From positions 1 to 64,000 of the forward strand of contig JAKOXH010000001.1 in the NCBI GenBank assembly GCA_029781135.1: 64,000 nucleotides of DNA, written 5' to 3'. The notes beneath the pieces are model-generated. The model saw nothing but the letters and a program-made list of their open reading frames with translations, was not told the DNA's origin and made no database searches. Made by a program: the position numbers and the translations under genes. Source of the DNA: Planctomycetota bacterium (GTDB taxonomy: Bacteria; Planctomycetota; Planctomycetia; Pirellulales; Lacipirellulaceae). Below are positions 25,534 through 34,563 of the stretch, piece by piece; position 1 is the first letter of the stretch, and each line of letters starts with the position of its first letter.

Positions 25534-26823
25534 ATGTTGCGCGGCTTTTCCAACTTGGGCAGTAAGCACTCAGCGGTTGGTGCTGCACTTTTGCTGGCTG
25601 GGTTTCTACTCGCTAGCAGTTCCGGCTGCGCGCTCATCATTCCGGACGTCAGCCACGAGCCTGTCATTCATAATCCGTTTCCGCAACTTAGCCGGGTGGC
25701 GGTAGCCCCATTCTTCAATCAGAGCGATGAGAAGACGGTCGACGGCCGCAAATTCGCCCTGGCCTATTTCGCTGAACTGCAAGCGACGCCGGGTTTCGAA
25801 GTCGTCCCACTGGGTGTGGTCGAAGAAGCGATCATTGAGAATCGTGTTGATCTTTCGCACCCGGGCGAAGCACGCCGGCTAGCGAATATTTTAGGTGTCG
25901 ATGCCGTGGTCATTGGCTCGGTCACCGATTATTCGCCCTACTATCCGCCGCGCTGCGGTTTGCGCGTCGAATGGTATGCCGCCAACCCGGGCTTCCACGA
26001 AATCCCGCCCGGCTATGGACTGCCGTGGGGCACAGCGCAGGAAGAATTCATTCCAGCACCGCTAGTGTTTGAATCTGAATTCGCGCTGGCGAAGGCCCAG
26101 CTGGCCACGCAAACGCCCGATTGCGGTCCCCAGCCCACCGCGCCGCCGCCGCTGCCGCAGGTTGAGGAACCCGGCCTGTTTCCGGGATCACCGGCAACGC
26201 CACTCAATGGCAAGGGCCTGGGACCAGCGAATCAAGAAAATAGTGGGTTACCAAACCCATTGGTGCCCAGCAATGTGCCACCACCGAGCGAAAAAGCAAA
26301 GAACAAAGAAGCCAGCCCGAAGCCCTCGGCCAACTCCAAAGACCAGCGCGATCGCGGCAGCGTCGTGCGTGTGAAACATGAAGAGGCCGGCAAAGTCGAA
26401 GAACTTCCGGCCGGCGCTAGCACGGCGGCTGGCGCTGCGCCACCGGCGCAATCGGAAGCGGTTGCCTCCGCTGGTACTATCGATGCAACCGCTGCACCTC
26501 TTGCGTTGCCACCAAACTGGCCGGACGAACGCGGCTTTATTCCGCCGCCGCCCAGCCCGGTGCGGCCTGCTTGCTGCCCCACGAATGGTCCGGTTATGAC
26601 GCATACGCGTATCTATCACGGTAATGACGGCGACTTTACCGAGGCTTTGGCTAGTTATTACCACTTCCGCGATGATGCGCGCTTCGGTGGCTGGCAAAAC
26701 TATCTTTCGCGCAGCGATGATTTCATTCGCTTCTGCTGTCACATGCACATCGCGGAGATGCTCTCGGCGCGCGGCGGCGCCAGTGAAACGCGAGTAGTGT
26801 GGCGCTGGTCGGATTGCCGATAA
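25534..26823 (+). CDS. Lipoprotein with CsgG/LpoB-like domain and Pro-rich linker
   Basis: A 429-residue lipoprotein (lipobox SSSGC, Cys near residue 32). Residues about 50-130 (RVAVAPFFNQSDEKTVDGRKF to LGVDAVVIGSV) look like the alpha/beta fold shared by CsgG, LpoB and related outer-membrane lipoproteins, where a DUF-type assembly or activator role is common. A Pro/Ala/Lys-rich linker (about 200-345) leads to a conserved C-terminal segment ending RVVWRWSDCR, with HGNDGDFTEALASYYHFRDD before it. It is placed upstream of the small gene and xerC. The precise role is unknown. Confidence 0.65.
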   Translation: MLRGFSNLGSKHSAVGAALLLAGFLLASSSGCALIIPDVSHEPVIHNPFPQLSRVAVAPFFNQSDEKTVDGRKFALAYFAELQATPGFEVVPLGVVEEAIIENRVDLSHPGEARRLANILGVDAVVIGSVTDYSPYYPPRCGLRVEWYAANPGFHEIPPGYGLPWGTAQEEFIPAPLVFESEFALAKAQLATQTPDCGPQPTAPPPLPQVEEPGLFPGSPATPLNGKGLGPANQENSGLPNPLVPSNVPPPSEKAKNKEASPKPSANSKDQRDRGSVVRVKHEEAGKVEELPAGASTAAGAAPPAQSEAVASAGTIDATAAPLALPPNWPDERGFIPPPPSPVRPACCPTNGPVMTHTRIYHGNDGDFTEALASYYHFRDDARFGGWQNYLSRSDDFIRFCCHMHIAEMLSARGGASETRVVWRWSDCR

Positions 26824-26968
26824 ATCGGGATAGAAGTCGCGTTGTGGCGGCTCGCCGAAAACGGAATTGCGACGACCCACGCCACGCGAACGACGCCCCC
26901 AAATGCCTTCAGCCCCCAGCAACTGACGGCAATCCCCCCGCCCCGCTGCCGAACGGAGTCTTGGCAAA

Positions 26969-27208
26969 GTGAACGACGACATCAACGTGCTCGCTCTCAT
27001 TAAAGGCAAGGAACGCTACATCTTCTTGTACGACGATTCGCAACGCGCCGAAGCGCTGCGGATGCTCGGGCGACACGCGTCGAACCCGGAGCTGAGTTTC
27101 AGTTGGTACGATGCGGCCGTCCTCAGCCAGAAGATTCGACAGGAAGAACGCCAACAGCGCGCCCGCATGCGCATGCCGCAGGTGACGGATACGGAGGAGC
27201 TGTTTTAG
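26969..27208 (+). CDS. Conserved small protein upstream of xerC, 79 aa
   Basis: A short cytoplasmic-looking protein starting at GTG 26969 (MNDDINVLALIKGKERYIFLYDD). It is predicted alpha/beta, with a charged helix near the C-terminus (LSQKIRQEERQQRARMR). It ends 106 bases before xerC, and the gap is filled by an inverted period-7 array. No annotated function recognised. Confidence 0.65.
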   Translation: MNDDINVLALIKGKERYIFLYDDSQRAEALRMLGRHASNPELSFSWYDAAVLSQKIRQEERQQRARMRMPQVTDTEELF

Positions 27209-27312
27209 TCAAGAGCGGAGAGTCGAGAGTCAAGAGCCAGCAAACGTTTTCGTGGTGATGCTGCCCTACGTTGCTGGCTCTCGACTCTTAGCTCTTGACT
27301 CTTGACTCTCCG
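27206..27312. repeat. Inverted period-7 array filling the gap before xerC
   Basis: The left arm of GAGAGTC-type heptamers starts at the stop codon of the 79-residue gene (27207-27237). The right arm of GACTCTT/GACTCTC heptamers ends two bases before the xerC ATG (27275-27312). The inner sequence also pairs (GCCAGCAA / TTGCTGGC). Confidence 0.88.
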
Positions 27313-27314
27313 CC

Positions 27315-28214
27315 ATGCGTCCCCAAATCGGCCAGTTCTTGCAGTATTTGCGCGTCGAGCGGGGTGCATCGCCGCACACGCTCAAAGGCTATCGCGAGGA
27401 CTTGCACGCGCTGGCCGAGTACCTGGCGGACGAGCAGGGCAATAGCCCCATGCCGAGCAGCATCACGACGAATGAGCTGCGCGGGTTTCTTTCGGCGCTG
27501 CATGAAGCCGGCTATGCGAAGTCGTCGATATCGCGACGCCTGGCGTCCGTGCGCAGCTTCTTGAAATTTGGCCAGCGTGAAGGTTGGGCGAAAGCGAATC
27601 CGGCGAAGGCGCTACGCAATCCGCGGAAGAGCCGGAAGCTGCCGCATTTCCTCACCACCGACGAAATCGGCAAGCTGCTCGCAGCGCCCAAAAGTGACGC
27701 GGCGGCCGCCCTTCGTGACCGGGCGATCTTGGAAACGCTGTATTCCGCCGGTTTACGCGTGAGCGAGTTGGTTGGCCTGGTGGATGGCGACCTGGACTTC
27801 GCGGCCGGCATCGTTCGCGTCCGCGGCAAAGGCAAAAAAGAGCGGCTGGCCCCCATCGGCTCGTATGCCGCGCGGGCACTCAAGCGCTGGCTGGAAGTCC
27901 GTAAGCTTTCCGAGCGCGAAAAGTCAGGCCGCGACGCCCCGGTCTTCACCAACAAATTCGGCACGCGGCTGACCACGCGTAGCGTCGCCCGAATGCTCGA
28001 GAAATATCTGAAGGAAACCGGCCTCGACCAGCGCACGTCGCCCCACACGCTCCGCCACACATTCGCCACGCACCTGTTGGACCGCGGGGCCGATATCCGC
28101 AGCGTCCAAGAACTCTTGGGTCACAAGAGCCTCGTCACCACGCAGATCTACACGCACGTGAGCACGGCAAACCTACGCGCCGCCTACGAAAAGGCCCACC
28201 CACGGGCACGGTGA
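27315..28214 (+). CDS. xerC: Tyrosine recombinase XerC
   Basis: A 299-residue tyrosine recombinase. The full catalytic set is present: Arg148 (GLRVSEL), Lys near 172 (GKGKKER), His244 and Arg247 (SPHTLRH), His270 (LLGHKS) and the nucleophile Tyr279 (TQIYTH). The N-terminal SAM-like domain is normal. XerC with XerD resolves chromosome dimers at dif during division. The assignment to XerC rather than XerD rests on the N-terminal part (YLRVERGASPHTLKGY) and is less certain. No phage or integron genes are nearby, which supports a housekeeping role. Confidence 0.88.
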   Translation: MRPQIGQFLQYLRVERGASPHTLKGYREDLHALAEYLADEQGNSPMPSSITTNELRGFLSALHEAGYAKSSISRRLASVRSFLKFGQREGWAKANPAKALRNPRKSRKLPHFLTTDEIGKLLAAPKSDAAAALRDRAILETLYSAGLRVSELVGLVDGDLDFAAGIVRVRGKGKKERLAPIGSYAARALKRWLEVRKLSEREKSGRDAPVFTNKFGTRLTTRSVARMLEKYLKETGLDQRTSPHTLRHTFATHLLDRGADIRSVQELLGHKSLVTTQIYTHVSTANLRAAYEKAHPRAR

Positions 28215-28223
28215 CATAGCCCC

Positions 28224-28562
28224 TCAATCCTCCCGGACACTTAACTTGTCGACTGCGGTGCGAAGTCGTTCGATTTCCTGCTCTAGTTCACGCAACGTCG
28301 AGAGTTGGTGGCGCATGAAATAGGTTATCGTGAACCAAGGGAAGATGAACGCAAAACCAAGGATGCCGACAACGGCCAAAATTAGCAAATCGGGAATTTG
28401 ATTCAAGATATTCTGGTTCGCGCTAAGTTGGATTATTCCAACCAGAGCAGCAATTCCACTCAATAGTCCCATTACCGACAAGAAATAGATGGTCTGCTTT
28501 GTAGTCGCCCGCTCAAAAATTTGCCGCGCACGCTGGACATCATCGATTGAATGCCACCACAT
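28224..28562 (-). CDS. Small membrane protein with C-terminal coiled coil, 112 aa
   Basis: The start MWWHSIDDVQRAR follows a GAGG ribosome binding site. Two membrane segments (about residues 24-44 and 57-82) are followed by a charged coiled coil, LRELEQEIERLRTAVDKL. It is the last gene of a leftward cluster after the HicB-like gene (32-base gap) and converges with xerC. No family recognised. Confidence 0.65.
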   Translation of the reverse strand: MWWHSIDDVQRARQIFERATTKQTIYFLSVMGLLSGIAALVGIIQLSANQNILNQIPDLLILAVVGILGFAFIFPWFTITYFMRHQLSTLRELEQEIERLRTAVDKLSVRED

Positions 28563-28594
28563 TATTTGTACCTCAGAAAGATGGCATCGGAACC

Positions 28595-28849
28595 CTATGC
28601 AATTCGTTCGGCGATTCCCAGCCCAGCCGTTGGGGGCGGCAGTGGTCGGCCATCTTTGTGATACAGTTCTATCGTTTCTTCGACGATCTGGCACAGTTCG
28701 GCAAATACCTGTTGTTCATCATCCCCGTGGCAACCGCCGTAGAACAAGCCGGGGGAACTGCCGACATAGCAGCCATCGACTTCGGACCATTCCACGAACT
28801 TGATGTAACGGGCACTATCCCTCATCGTCAAAGTTCCAACCGCTGTCAT
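28595..28849 (-). CDS. HicB-like protein
   Basis: An 84-residue protein with the partial RNase H-like fold of HicB antitoxins (ARYIKFVEWSEVDGCYVGSSPGLF..GDDEQQVFAELCQIVEE). In classical systems HicB neutralises the mRNA-cleaving HicA toxin, but no hicA gene is present here. It overlaps the Phd-type antitoxin gene by ATGA, so the two are translationally coupled. It lacks the C-terminal DNA-binding domain of longer HicB proteins. Possible roles are an orphan antitoxin or a co-factor of the adjacent module. Confidence 0.7.
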   Translation of the reverse strand: MTAVGTLTMRDSARYIKFVEWSEVDGCYVGSSPGLFYGGCHGDDEQQVFAELCQIVEETIELYHKDGRPLPPPTAGLGIAERIA

Positions 28850-29097
28850 TTAAACCGCCGTCGCATTTCCTCATTCGAAACGCCACCTTCCGCGGCCGCC
28901 CGCGTACGGGATCGCTCGATTAACTCCAAGAACTCGCGATTCGTGCTCAGCGAAGCCGTCTCCAAATCGGCGTTTTCAATTGGCACCAGCGCGGCCACGG
29001 ACCGACCTTCGCTGGTTACGATCACGGCACCGCTGGCGATTTGGGCCGCGTACTCGGCTAAGGTGCCCGTCGCATTGGTTTGTTCCACGACTTTCAT
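28846..29097 (-). CDS. Phd/YefM-family antitoxin
   Basis: An 83-residue antitoxin. The N-terminal dimerisation and DNA-binding part (VVEQTNATGTLAEYAAQIASGAVIVTSEGRSVAALVPIE) is typical of Phd/YefM proteins. The C-terminal tail is charged and probably disordered until bound to the toxin. It overlaps the upstream toxin gene by ATGA and the downstream HicB-like gene by ATGA. The toxin-first order is less common than antitoxin-first. Confidence 0.82.
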   Translation of the reverse strand: MKVVEQTNATGTLAEYAAQIASGAVIVTSEGRSVAALVPIENADLETASLSTNREFLELIERSRTRAAAEGGVSNEEMRRRFK

Positions 29098-29391
29098 AGA
29101 TCGAACTCCTTGCCGCCGATCCGCACGCGATTGCGCTGCTTGACGCCGACCGCTAGAATCGTCACGAGCCGCGCGGGTTGCTCAACAATATCATAATACA
29201 CACGAAGTTCGCGAATACGCAGTTCCCACGGAGCAATGGGATTCGGCCGCATCGGCTTGCGATTGCGAGTTTCCACGCCAGGTTCGTGTAGGAGCTGCTG
29301 GTCGACCGCATCAAAGACTTGCGACCGCTGACGAGCCGACCGATTCCAGGTGGTCACTCGTCTCCGGCGAGTATTCGATACGATAACTCAC
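29094..29391 (-). pseudogene. RelE/ParE-type toxin gene with frameshift
   Basis: The C-terminal two thirds (ARQRSQVFDAVDQQLLHEPG, then VETRNRKPMRPN, then RVYYDIVEQ) is a RelE/ParE-type toxin. Its normal N-terminus is in another frame: GTG 29391 follows AGGAGGT and encodes VSYRIEYSPETSDHLES, the expected start of the family, before running into a stop. Joining the two needs a +1 step near 29340, about residue 17; a 2-base deletion relative to an ancestor would also explain it. Without frameshifting no full toxin is made. The antitoxin downstream remains intact. A sequencing error cannot be excluded. Confidence 0.72.
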
Positions 29392-29418
29392 TTCCACCTC
29401 CTGCTTCGGTTCTCACCA

Positions 29419-29928
29419 TCATATCTTCCTTGAATCGTACGCCCAGTGGAGCAGCGCCTGGCGTTGGCGGCGGCGGCATTGGAGATCGCCGCGTTGGCAA
29501 TTCTTGCGAATTTGGGCGACGTGCCGTTTCACCGCCTTCCAACGTTTGATTTGCCGCTCGTCATCGTCGCAGCGACGGCCCATGTAATAGCGACAGTACC
29601 ATTGGAACCAGCCACGCGGGTCTTCGTGGTAGATCCAACCCTTCTCGCGCCACACAGCGAGCGGTTGCGAGGCGTTGACGCCAAAGTGATTTAGTTTCGG
29701 GTCGTGCCGCTCGGAGCAGAGCTTGGCGTCGTCGAACCAGTCGGCCGGGAATTCCTGGGCGCAGTCAGTCATATAGCGGCCGCCAAACACACCCAGCTCG
29801 AGCAGTTGTTTCGGAGTGAGCTGGGGCTTGAAATCCGGATGGAAGTTCTTGCCCATCGGCTCCATGCGGTAGTACACGTAGCCGCGTTGCATCTTGTCGT
29901 TGACGACGACGCGAGTTGGTTTGGTCAT
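29419..29928 (-). CDS. Conserved hypothetical protein, 169 aa
   Basis: A basic protein rich in Trp, Tyr and Arg. Conserved-looking patches are MEPMGKNFHPDFKPQLTP, GWFQWYCRYYMGRR and NCQRGDLQCRRRQRQALLHWAYD. The composition suggests a nucleic-acid-associated or otherwise compact cytoplasmic protein, but no named domain is recognised. ATG 29928 begins MTKPTRVVVND. It lies 28 bases upstream of the disrupted toxin gene and may share its transcript. Confidence 0.65.
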   Translation of the reverse strand: MTKPTRVVVNDKMQRGYVYYRMEPMGKNFHPDFKPQLTPKQLLELGVFGGRYMTDCAQEFPADWFDDAKLCSERHDPKLNHFGVNASQPLAVWREKGWIYHEDPRGWFQWYCRYYMGRRCDDDERQIKRWKAVKRHVAQIRKNCQRGDLQCRRRQRQALLHWAYDSRKI

Positions 29929-29999
29929 CGAATGCGCCTCCCTACGCTGTGCCAGAAACTTGCGAGCTGCCTACGGCGAAGTCGACGGGCTGGTGGACA

Positions 30000-31382
30000 T
30001 CAAATGAACTTCGCGATGAGCCCCGTCACGTTTTGCGTGCCACCCTTGTTCTTTTGATAAGTGTTTTGGGTGTTCGAGGGGCCGGTGCCGCCCGTGGTGC
30101 TGTCGTTGTAATCGAATGCTCCGCCGACACCCTTTGAATTGTTCTTGCTCGTGTTCTTGGTAAGCGTATTGCCGGTCGAGTTGCCGTCGATGTAAATGCC
30201 GTGCCGGGCGTTATTTTTCACGTTATTCCGTAAAAGTGTATTGCCATCGGCGTTTTCCAGGCTAATCCCATTGCCTTGCGTGGCGAATTGCAGGGTCGCG
30301 TTCGGATTGCCCGTGATGCGATTGCGCTCAATCGTATTGGATGTCGAGTCGCGGATCACCAAGCCAGTGGACCCAGCGGTTGTAATCTGGTTCTTCTTGA
30401 TCACGTTGTTCTGATTTGTACCGGCACTCGCATCGTTGCTGAGAATGATGCCAAACAGATTCTGCGAGCCCGGATTCTTCAGCTCATTGTGTTTGATCAT
30501 CACCCGCTGATTGCCGCCATTGAGTTGGATGCCGCTCAGCGCGATATTGGTCAAGTCGTTGTCGTCGATAAATGAGTCGACGACCTTTTCGAAATAGATT
30601 CCGGCGCCAGTGACATCCGAGAATTTGTTGTCTTCAATATCGATGCCGGAGCGCAACGATGTGGTATCGCCGGATGCCGCAACAACTTTGATACTTGCCG
30701 CGGTGTTTGCACCCGTGAAGCGATTCTCCTTGATCTTCACATTCCGCAGGCCCTGATCCGAAAAAACACCATTGCCTGCATTGGCGGTAAGGCTACTTCC
30801 GGTATTCGTGGGGGTGAGTTTGTTGTCGCGAATCACATTGTCTTTCACGGTCGTGCGCGCAGGCGTCGTCATGCTAGACGACGAGGTATTCAAATAGATT
30901 CCGATGGTGTTCTTTTCGATTACGTTGTCTTTGATCTTATAGCCTGCGTGCGAGGCCGAGGTACGGATGCCAATTGTGCCGTCGGGGTCCGTGTTCGAAT
31001 CGAATTCACCAATCGTAAAGCCTTCGATTTTGATACCATCGGCCAGCAGGTCGAACGCCACACCAAGCCCACCGGTGGCGGTGTTGTTCACGGGGTCCAC
31101 AATCGAAGCTTTGGCGGGATTTCTGTAATTCGCCAGCGAGGCGTCCGCGCCTTTGATCGTTAGCTGCTTGTTGACCACGACGTTTTCTGCGTAGGTGCCG
31201 GCGCGTACCTTGATCTTGTCGCCAGCCGTGGCGGCATCGACCGCCGCTTGAATCGTCGTGTAGTGCCGTGCCGCGACGTTGTTTGCCGAAAAGTCATCGT
31301 CGACCGTAAACACGGCCAGCATGCGGCGTTCTTCCAAAGACTCCAGGCGCAATTTCCGGCTACTTGATGGTTTCTTACTCAT
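30000..31382 (-). CDS. Secreted parallel beta-helix protein with planctomycete export signal
   Basis: A 460-residue protein. The N-terminus has a short basic stretch and then LRLESLEERRMLAVFTV, the LEPR-xLL-like signal found on planctomycete surface proteins. Residues about 40-100 (HYTTIQAAVDAATAGDKIKVRAGTY) are the usual entry to right-handed parallel beta-helix folds. From about 110 onward there are repeated NxIxxN and GIxLxx PbH1 repeats rich in Asn. Such folds bind or cut polysaccharides, but no catalytic residues can be identified. It ends with a normal strand, not a PEP-CTERM signal. Probably secreted or surface-bound. Confidence 0.82.
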   Translation of the reverse strand: MSKKPSSSRKLRLESLEERRMLAVFTVDDDFSANNVAARHYTTIQAAVDAATAGDKIKVRAGTYAENVVVNKQLTIKGADASLANYRNPAKASIVDPVNNTATGGLGVAFDLLADGIKIEGFTIGEFDSNTDPDGTIGIRTSASHAGYKIKDNVIEKNTIGIYLNTSSSSMTTPARTTVKDNVIRDNKLTPTNTGSSLTANAGNGVFSDQGLRNVKIKENRFTGANTAASIKVVAASGDTTSLRSGIDIEDNKFSDVTGAGIYFEKVVDSFIDDNDLTNIALSGIQLNGGNQRVMIKHNELKNPGSQNLFGIILSNDASAGTNQNNVIKKNQITTAGSTGLVIRDSTSNTIERNRITGNPNATLQFATQGNGISLENADGNTLLRNNVKNNARHGIYIDGNSTGNTLTKNTSKNNSKGVGGAFDYNDSTTGGTGPSNTQNTYQKNKGGTQNVTGLIAKFI

Positions 31383-31832
31383 GGCTGTCTTCTCTGCGGG
31401 TGCTAAACGTCATGGCGCCAATCTGCGTGATCTCGTGGCATAAAGGACGCGATGACTTCGAGCTGCTCTGATCATTATAACCAGCGTGACAGAAAAAGCG
31501 CAGCCGGAGCCACCCTATAGCGGTGCAAACCATCCCTTTCATTCCGGTCCATTTTCGGAGGCCAATTTCGGTATCCTCCAGGCCGAAAGTATCGACAAAA
31601 CGGCCCGATTACACGCGGCACAACCGTTATAGCCGGCCTCGCCATCGGACGACATTTTCATTCGTTGACCCGAGGCTACCCGTGACGTAGATATTTGGCG
31701 ACAGAACTGCGCGGAGGGTGTCGAGCCGGCGAATCATTGATTCGCGGCCCACCGGGGACGTGGACCGCCGTACTTTGGGGATGAGTTATTCAGCATGAGG
31801 CTGCACCGAATTTGACCGCAAGCGAGCACGCC
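31383..31832. other. Divergent intergenic region upstream of the NtrC-type gene
   Basis: No open frame or repeat is convincing here. One GG-N10-GC pair (31697-31710) has a partial sigma-54-like layout but poor flanking consensus, so it is not called as a promoter. Confidence 0.4.
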
Positions 31833-33221
31833 ATGAACAAGCCGCAACTTCTGCTGGTAGATGATGATCGCCACGTCTTGGAATCGATGGCCGACTGGCT
31901 TCGCGCCCAAGGATACGAATTGGTCGCGACCGCGAGCTACACCGATGCGCTCGAACGCTTACGCCAGAAGACATTCGACCTCGTCCTGACCGACGTGCGC
32001 TTGCGCGACGGCGATGGCTTCGACCTGCTCGAGCACTGCCGCCGGTATTGGCCGGCAACACAAGTCGTGCTGCTAACTGGCTACGGCTCGCCGGATGGCG
32101 CCATCGAGGCGATTCGGGCGGGCGCCTTCGACTACGTCACCAAGCCGCTGATCAGCAATGAACTCTTGATGACGATCGAACGGGCGATTTCCCAACGCAG
32201 CGTCAAGCAAGAAAACGATAACCTGCGCGCGCAGCTCGACCGCCGCTACGGCATGGATAACATTGTCGGCCGCGATCCGCGCATGTTGCGCGTGTTTGAA
32301 ATGATCAGCAGCGTGGCCGATACGCGCGCCACCGTGCTGGTTACCGGCGAAAGCGGTACCGGCAAGAGCATGATTGCCCGCGCCATCCACCGGCGCAGTG
32401 GCCGGATGAAAGGCCCGTTCGTCGAAGTGGCCTGCGGCGCGTTGCCGGAAACACTGTTGGAAAGCGAGCTGTTCGGCCACGTGGCCGGCGCATTCACCGG
32501 TGCGGCCGGCGAAAAGATGGGCAAATTCCTGCAGGCCGATGGCGGCACGATCTTCCTCGACGAAATCGGCACCGCCAGCCCCGCCATGCAAGTGAAACTG
32601 CTCCGCGTGCTGCAAGAACTCAAGTTCGAGCAAGTGGGCGGCACGAAGACCTTCGACGTCGATGTCCGCGTCGTGCTCGCGACGAACGAAGACCTATCGC
32701 GGGGCGTGGCGGAAGGTCGCTTCCGCCAGGATTTGTATTATCGCATCAACGTAATCAACATCGAGTTGCCGCCGCTACGCACGCGAGTCAGCGATATCCC
32801 CGTACTCGCGCACAGCTTTTTGGAACAGGTTCGCGAAGATTCGCACCGCCAAGTGGCCGGATTCGCCGATGACGCGATGGCCATGCTCGAACGTTACGCT
32901 TGGCCTGGCAACGTCCGCGAGCTGCAAAATGTCGTCGAGCGCGCCGTATTGCTGGGCAAAGGCCCGGTCATCACGGCCAGTGATCTACCGGCGGAGGTCC
33001 GCAGTAGTGGTAGCGGCAATGTGATCCTGGCGAATGCCATCGGACATAAATCGCTCAAGGAAGCATTGGAAGGCCCCGAACGCGAAATCATTCGCGAGGT
33101 GCTCGAATCCAACGGCTGGAATCGTAATGCGACCGCCGACCAACTCGGCATCAACCGCACGACGCTCTACAAGAAGATGAAACGCCTCGGCCTCGACGAC
33201 GGCCGTGTTGGCGTAATGTAA
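31833..33221 (+). CDS. Sigma-54-dependent NtrC-family response regulator
   Basis: A 462-residue activator with three domains. The receiver has Asp54 (LTDVRLRDG) as phosphorylation site and Lys in the TKPL motif. The AAA+ domain has Walker A GESGTGKS (172-179), the sigma-54 contact loop GAFTGA (219-224) and Walker B FLDEIG. A Fis-type helix-turn-helix closes the protein ([20 protein letters not shown]). No histidine kinase gene is adjacent. ATG 31833 is preferred over an in-frame TTG seven codons earlier. A consensus -24/-12 site at 38508 and the neighbouring exosortase genes suggest that it controls envelope polysaccharide export, as related regulators do in PEP-CTERM bacteria. Confidence 0.9.
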   Translation: MNKPQLLLVDDDRHVLESMADWLRAQGYELVATASYTDALERLRQKTFDLVLTDVRLRDGDGFDLLEHCRRYWPATQVVLLTGYGSPDGAIEAIRAGAFDYVTKPLISNELLMTIERAISQRSVKQENDNLRAQLDRRYGMDNIVGRDPRMLRVFEMISSVADTRATVLVTGESGTGKSMIARAIHRRSGRMKGPFVEVACGALPETLLESELFGHVAGAFTGAAGEKMGKFLQADGGTIFLDEIGTASPAMQVKLLRVLQELKFEQVGGTKTFDVDVRVVLATNEDLSRGVAEGRFRQDLYYRINVINIELPPLRTRVSDIPVLAHSFLEQVREDSHRQVAGFADDAMAMLERYAWPGNVRELQNVVERAVLLGKGPVITASDLPAEVRSSGSGNVILANAIGHKSLKEALEGPEREIIREVLESNGWNRNATADQLGINRTTLYKKMKRLGLDDGRVGVM

Positions 33222-33305
33222 CGAGCACTCTGACGAATGCCTTGCAGCGAAACGGAGGGCTCCAGCAGCGCTCGACGAGCAGCTCGCCTAGCAACCGCGC
33301 AACTG

Positions 33306-34100
33306 TTACTTTGCCGGGGGGGCCTCTGTCTTAGTATTTTCGCCTGGTGCCGTCGCAGCTGCCACCGATGCCGCCGGTTGTCCTCCGGCAGCATTCGCAC
33401 CATCTTCCGCCGGAGCTTTGCCGTACATCGACAGCAAGGCCTTATCCACCTCAGGCAGAAAGTCCTTAGCAAAACGGACGCACACACTTTGGTCGGCCGT
33501 TTCCAGGCCGTCGCGCGCTTCACTCGTGAAGTACATCTTGTATAACGCCCGCGTATTCCCGAAAAACCAACGCGCGTTTTTGGGGGCTTCCCACACTACT
33601 TTGTCTTTGTGTTCCGGCGATTCGGGGTTGTACCACGTCCAGAACACGCGGAGCAGCGCTCGACCCGAAACATCCTCCTTGAAGAACGTGTTTGTCCACA
33701 TGGGCGTATCGGGCCGGCCCGGCATGACCAGTGGGTAAACGGCATTCTCTTTGCCGCGGGCTTCGAAGCCGGAACTCGGGTAGCAAATGTCTGGCGTATG
33801 AAAAGCCACGTCGCGGGCGTGGCCGACAATCAGCCACAAGTCCACATGCTCACCGGTTCGCGCATTGCGATAGTTCCGCGATACCGCGCCCACCGCCCCA
33901 GCCGATTTCTGGACGAGTGGATCGACCGGCTTATCTTCGCCATGCCAATCGCCGAAATCCTTAGGCACGAGTTTCAAGAGCTCCGCACGCTGTTCGGCGC
34001 TGACATTCGTACCCGACAGCCGATCGGTGATGTAGATTTGCGGAATCGTCAGGCCCACGATCAGTAAAGCGCCCAACAGAATCGGTACATAGCGAGTCAC
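33306..34100 (-). CDS. EpsI-like exosortase-associated protein
   Basis: A 264-residue protein with one N-terminal membrane anchor (VPILLGALLIVGLTIPQIY) and a periplasmic DUF3485/EpsI domain (PKDFGDWHGED ... HTPDICYPSSGFEARG ... FFKEDVSGRALLRVFWTWYN). In many bacteria EpsI is fused to or encoded next to exosortase; here it is a separate gene 3.2 kb from it. The exact role in exopolysaccharide production is not established. A low-complexity Ala/Pro tail follows from about residue 235. GTG 34100 is chosen because GGAGG stands 7 bases before it. Confidence 0.85.
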   Translation of the reverse strand: MTRYVPILLGALLIVGLTIPQIYITDRLSGTNVSAEQRAELLKLVPKDFGDWHGEDKPVDPLVQKSAGAVGAVSRNYRNARTGEHVDLWLIVGHARDVAFHTPDICYPSSGFEARGKENAVYPLVMPGRPDTPMWTNTFFKEDVSGRALLRVFWTWYNPESPEHKDKVVWEAPKNARWFFGNTRALYKMYFTSEARDGLETADQSVCVRFAKDFLPEVDKALLSMYGKAPAEDGANAAGGQPAASVAAATAPGENTKTEAPPAK

Positions 34101-34563
34101 AACAAGACCTCCGGCGACGACCTACCTGGCAGCAAACGGCGACGCAGAATCGGAAGAGTTTGCGTTTTCGAGCGCCGCCCGTATTACGCCGAACAACAAC
34201 GCTTGGTTCGGCGGCCCAGAGACACCCCTGCGGGCGTCCAACTCAATTCACGGTAGGCTCCTACCCCCGACGTGTCAAGCAAAAGCCGCCCTCTGGCCGC
34301 CCAGTCCGCACAACCACTATAGAGCGACTTCTCGCCCGGCGAAGGTTTCATTACCTTGGCCACCAAGTGAAATAGCCCATGCTAACCAATTAGCATGGGC
34401 CGTGCAGCGACGTTCGTCGGATAACTTACTTGGTTCTGCGCCTTCGCAAACCACAGCCGGTTGCTGCCCCTGCTAGAGCATCTTGCTCTTTTTTGTGCCG
34501 ACGATCTTCATTTTCGCAGCGGGTTTCTTGAGGAAACGTGGCTACGCATCTTGGTAATTTGCT
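34101..34563. other. Intergenic stretch with one perfect hairpin
   Basis: The only clear structure is the 11-bp stem GCCCATGCTAA-CCAA-TTAGCATGGGC (34375-34400), without a T run. It may end transcription of the leftward gene starting at 35253 or act as a processing site. No gene seen. Confidence 0.5.

Noticed and set aside
27206..27312. Possible CRISPR array because of regular repeats
   Set aside because: The period is 7 with no spacers, no 25-40 base direct repeats and no cas genes.
31697..31710. Sigma-54 promoter before the NtrC-type gene
   Set aside because: GG and GC are correctly spaced, but the flanking -24 and -12 bases (TGGCGAC, CTGCG) fit poorly, so chance is likely.
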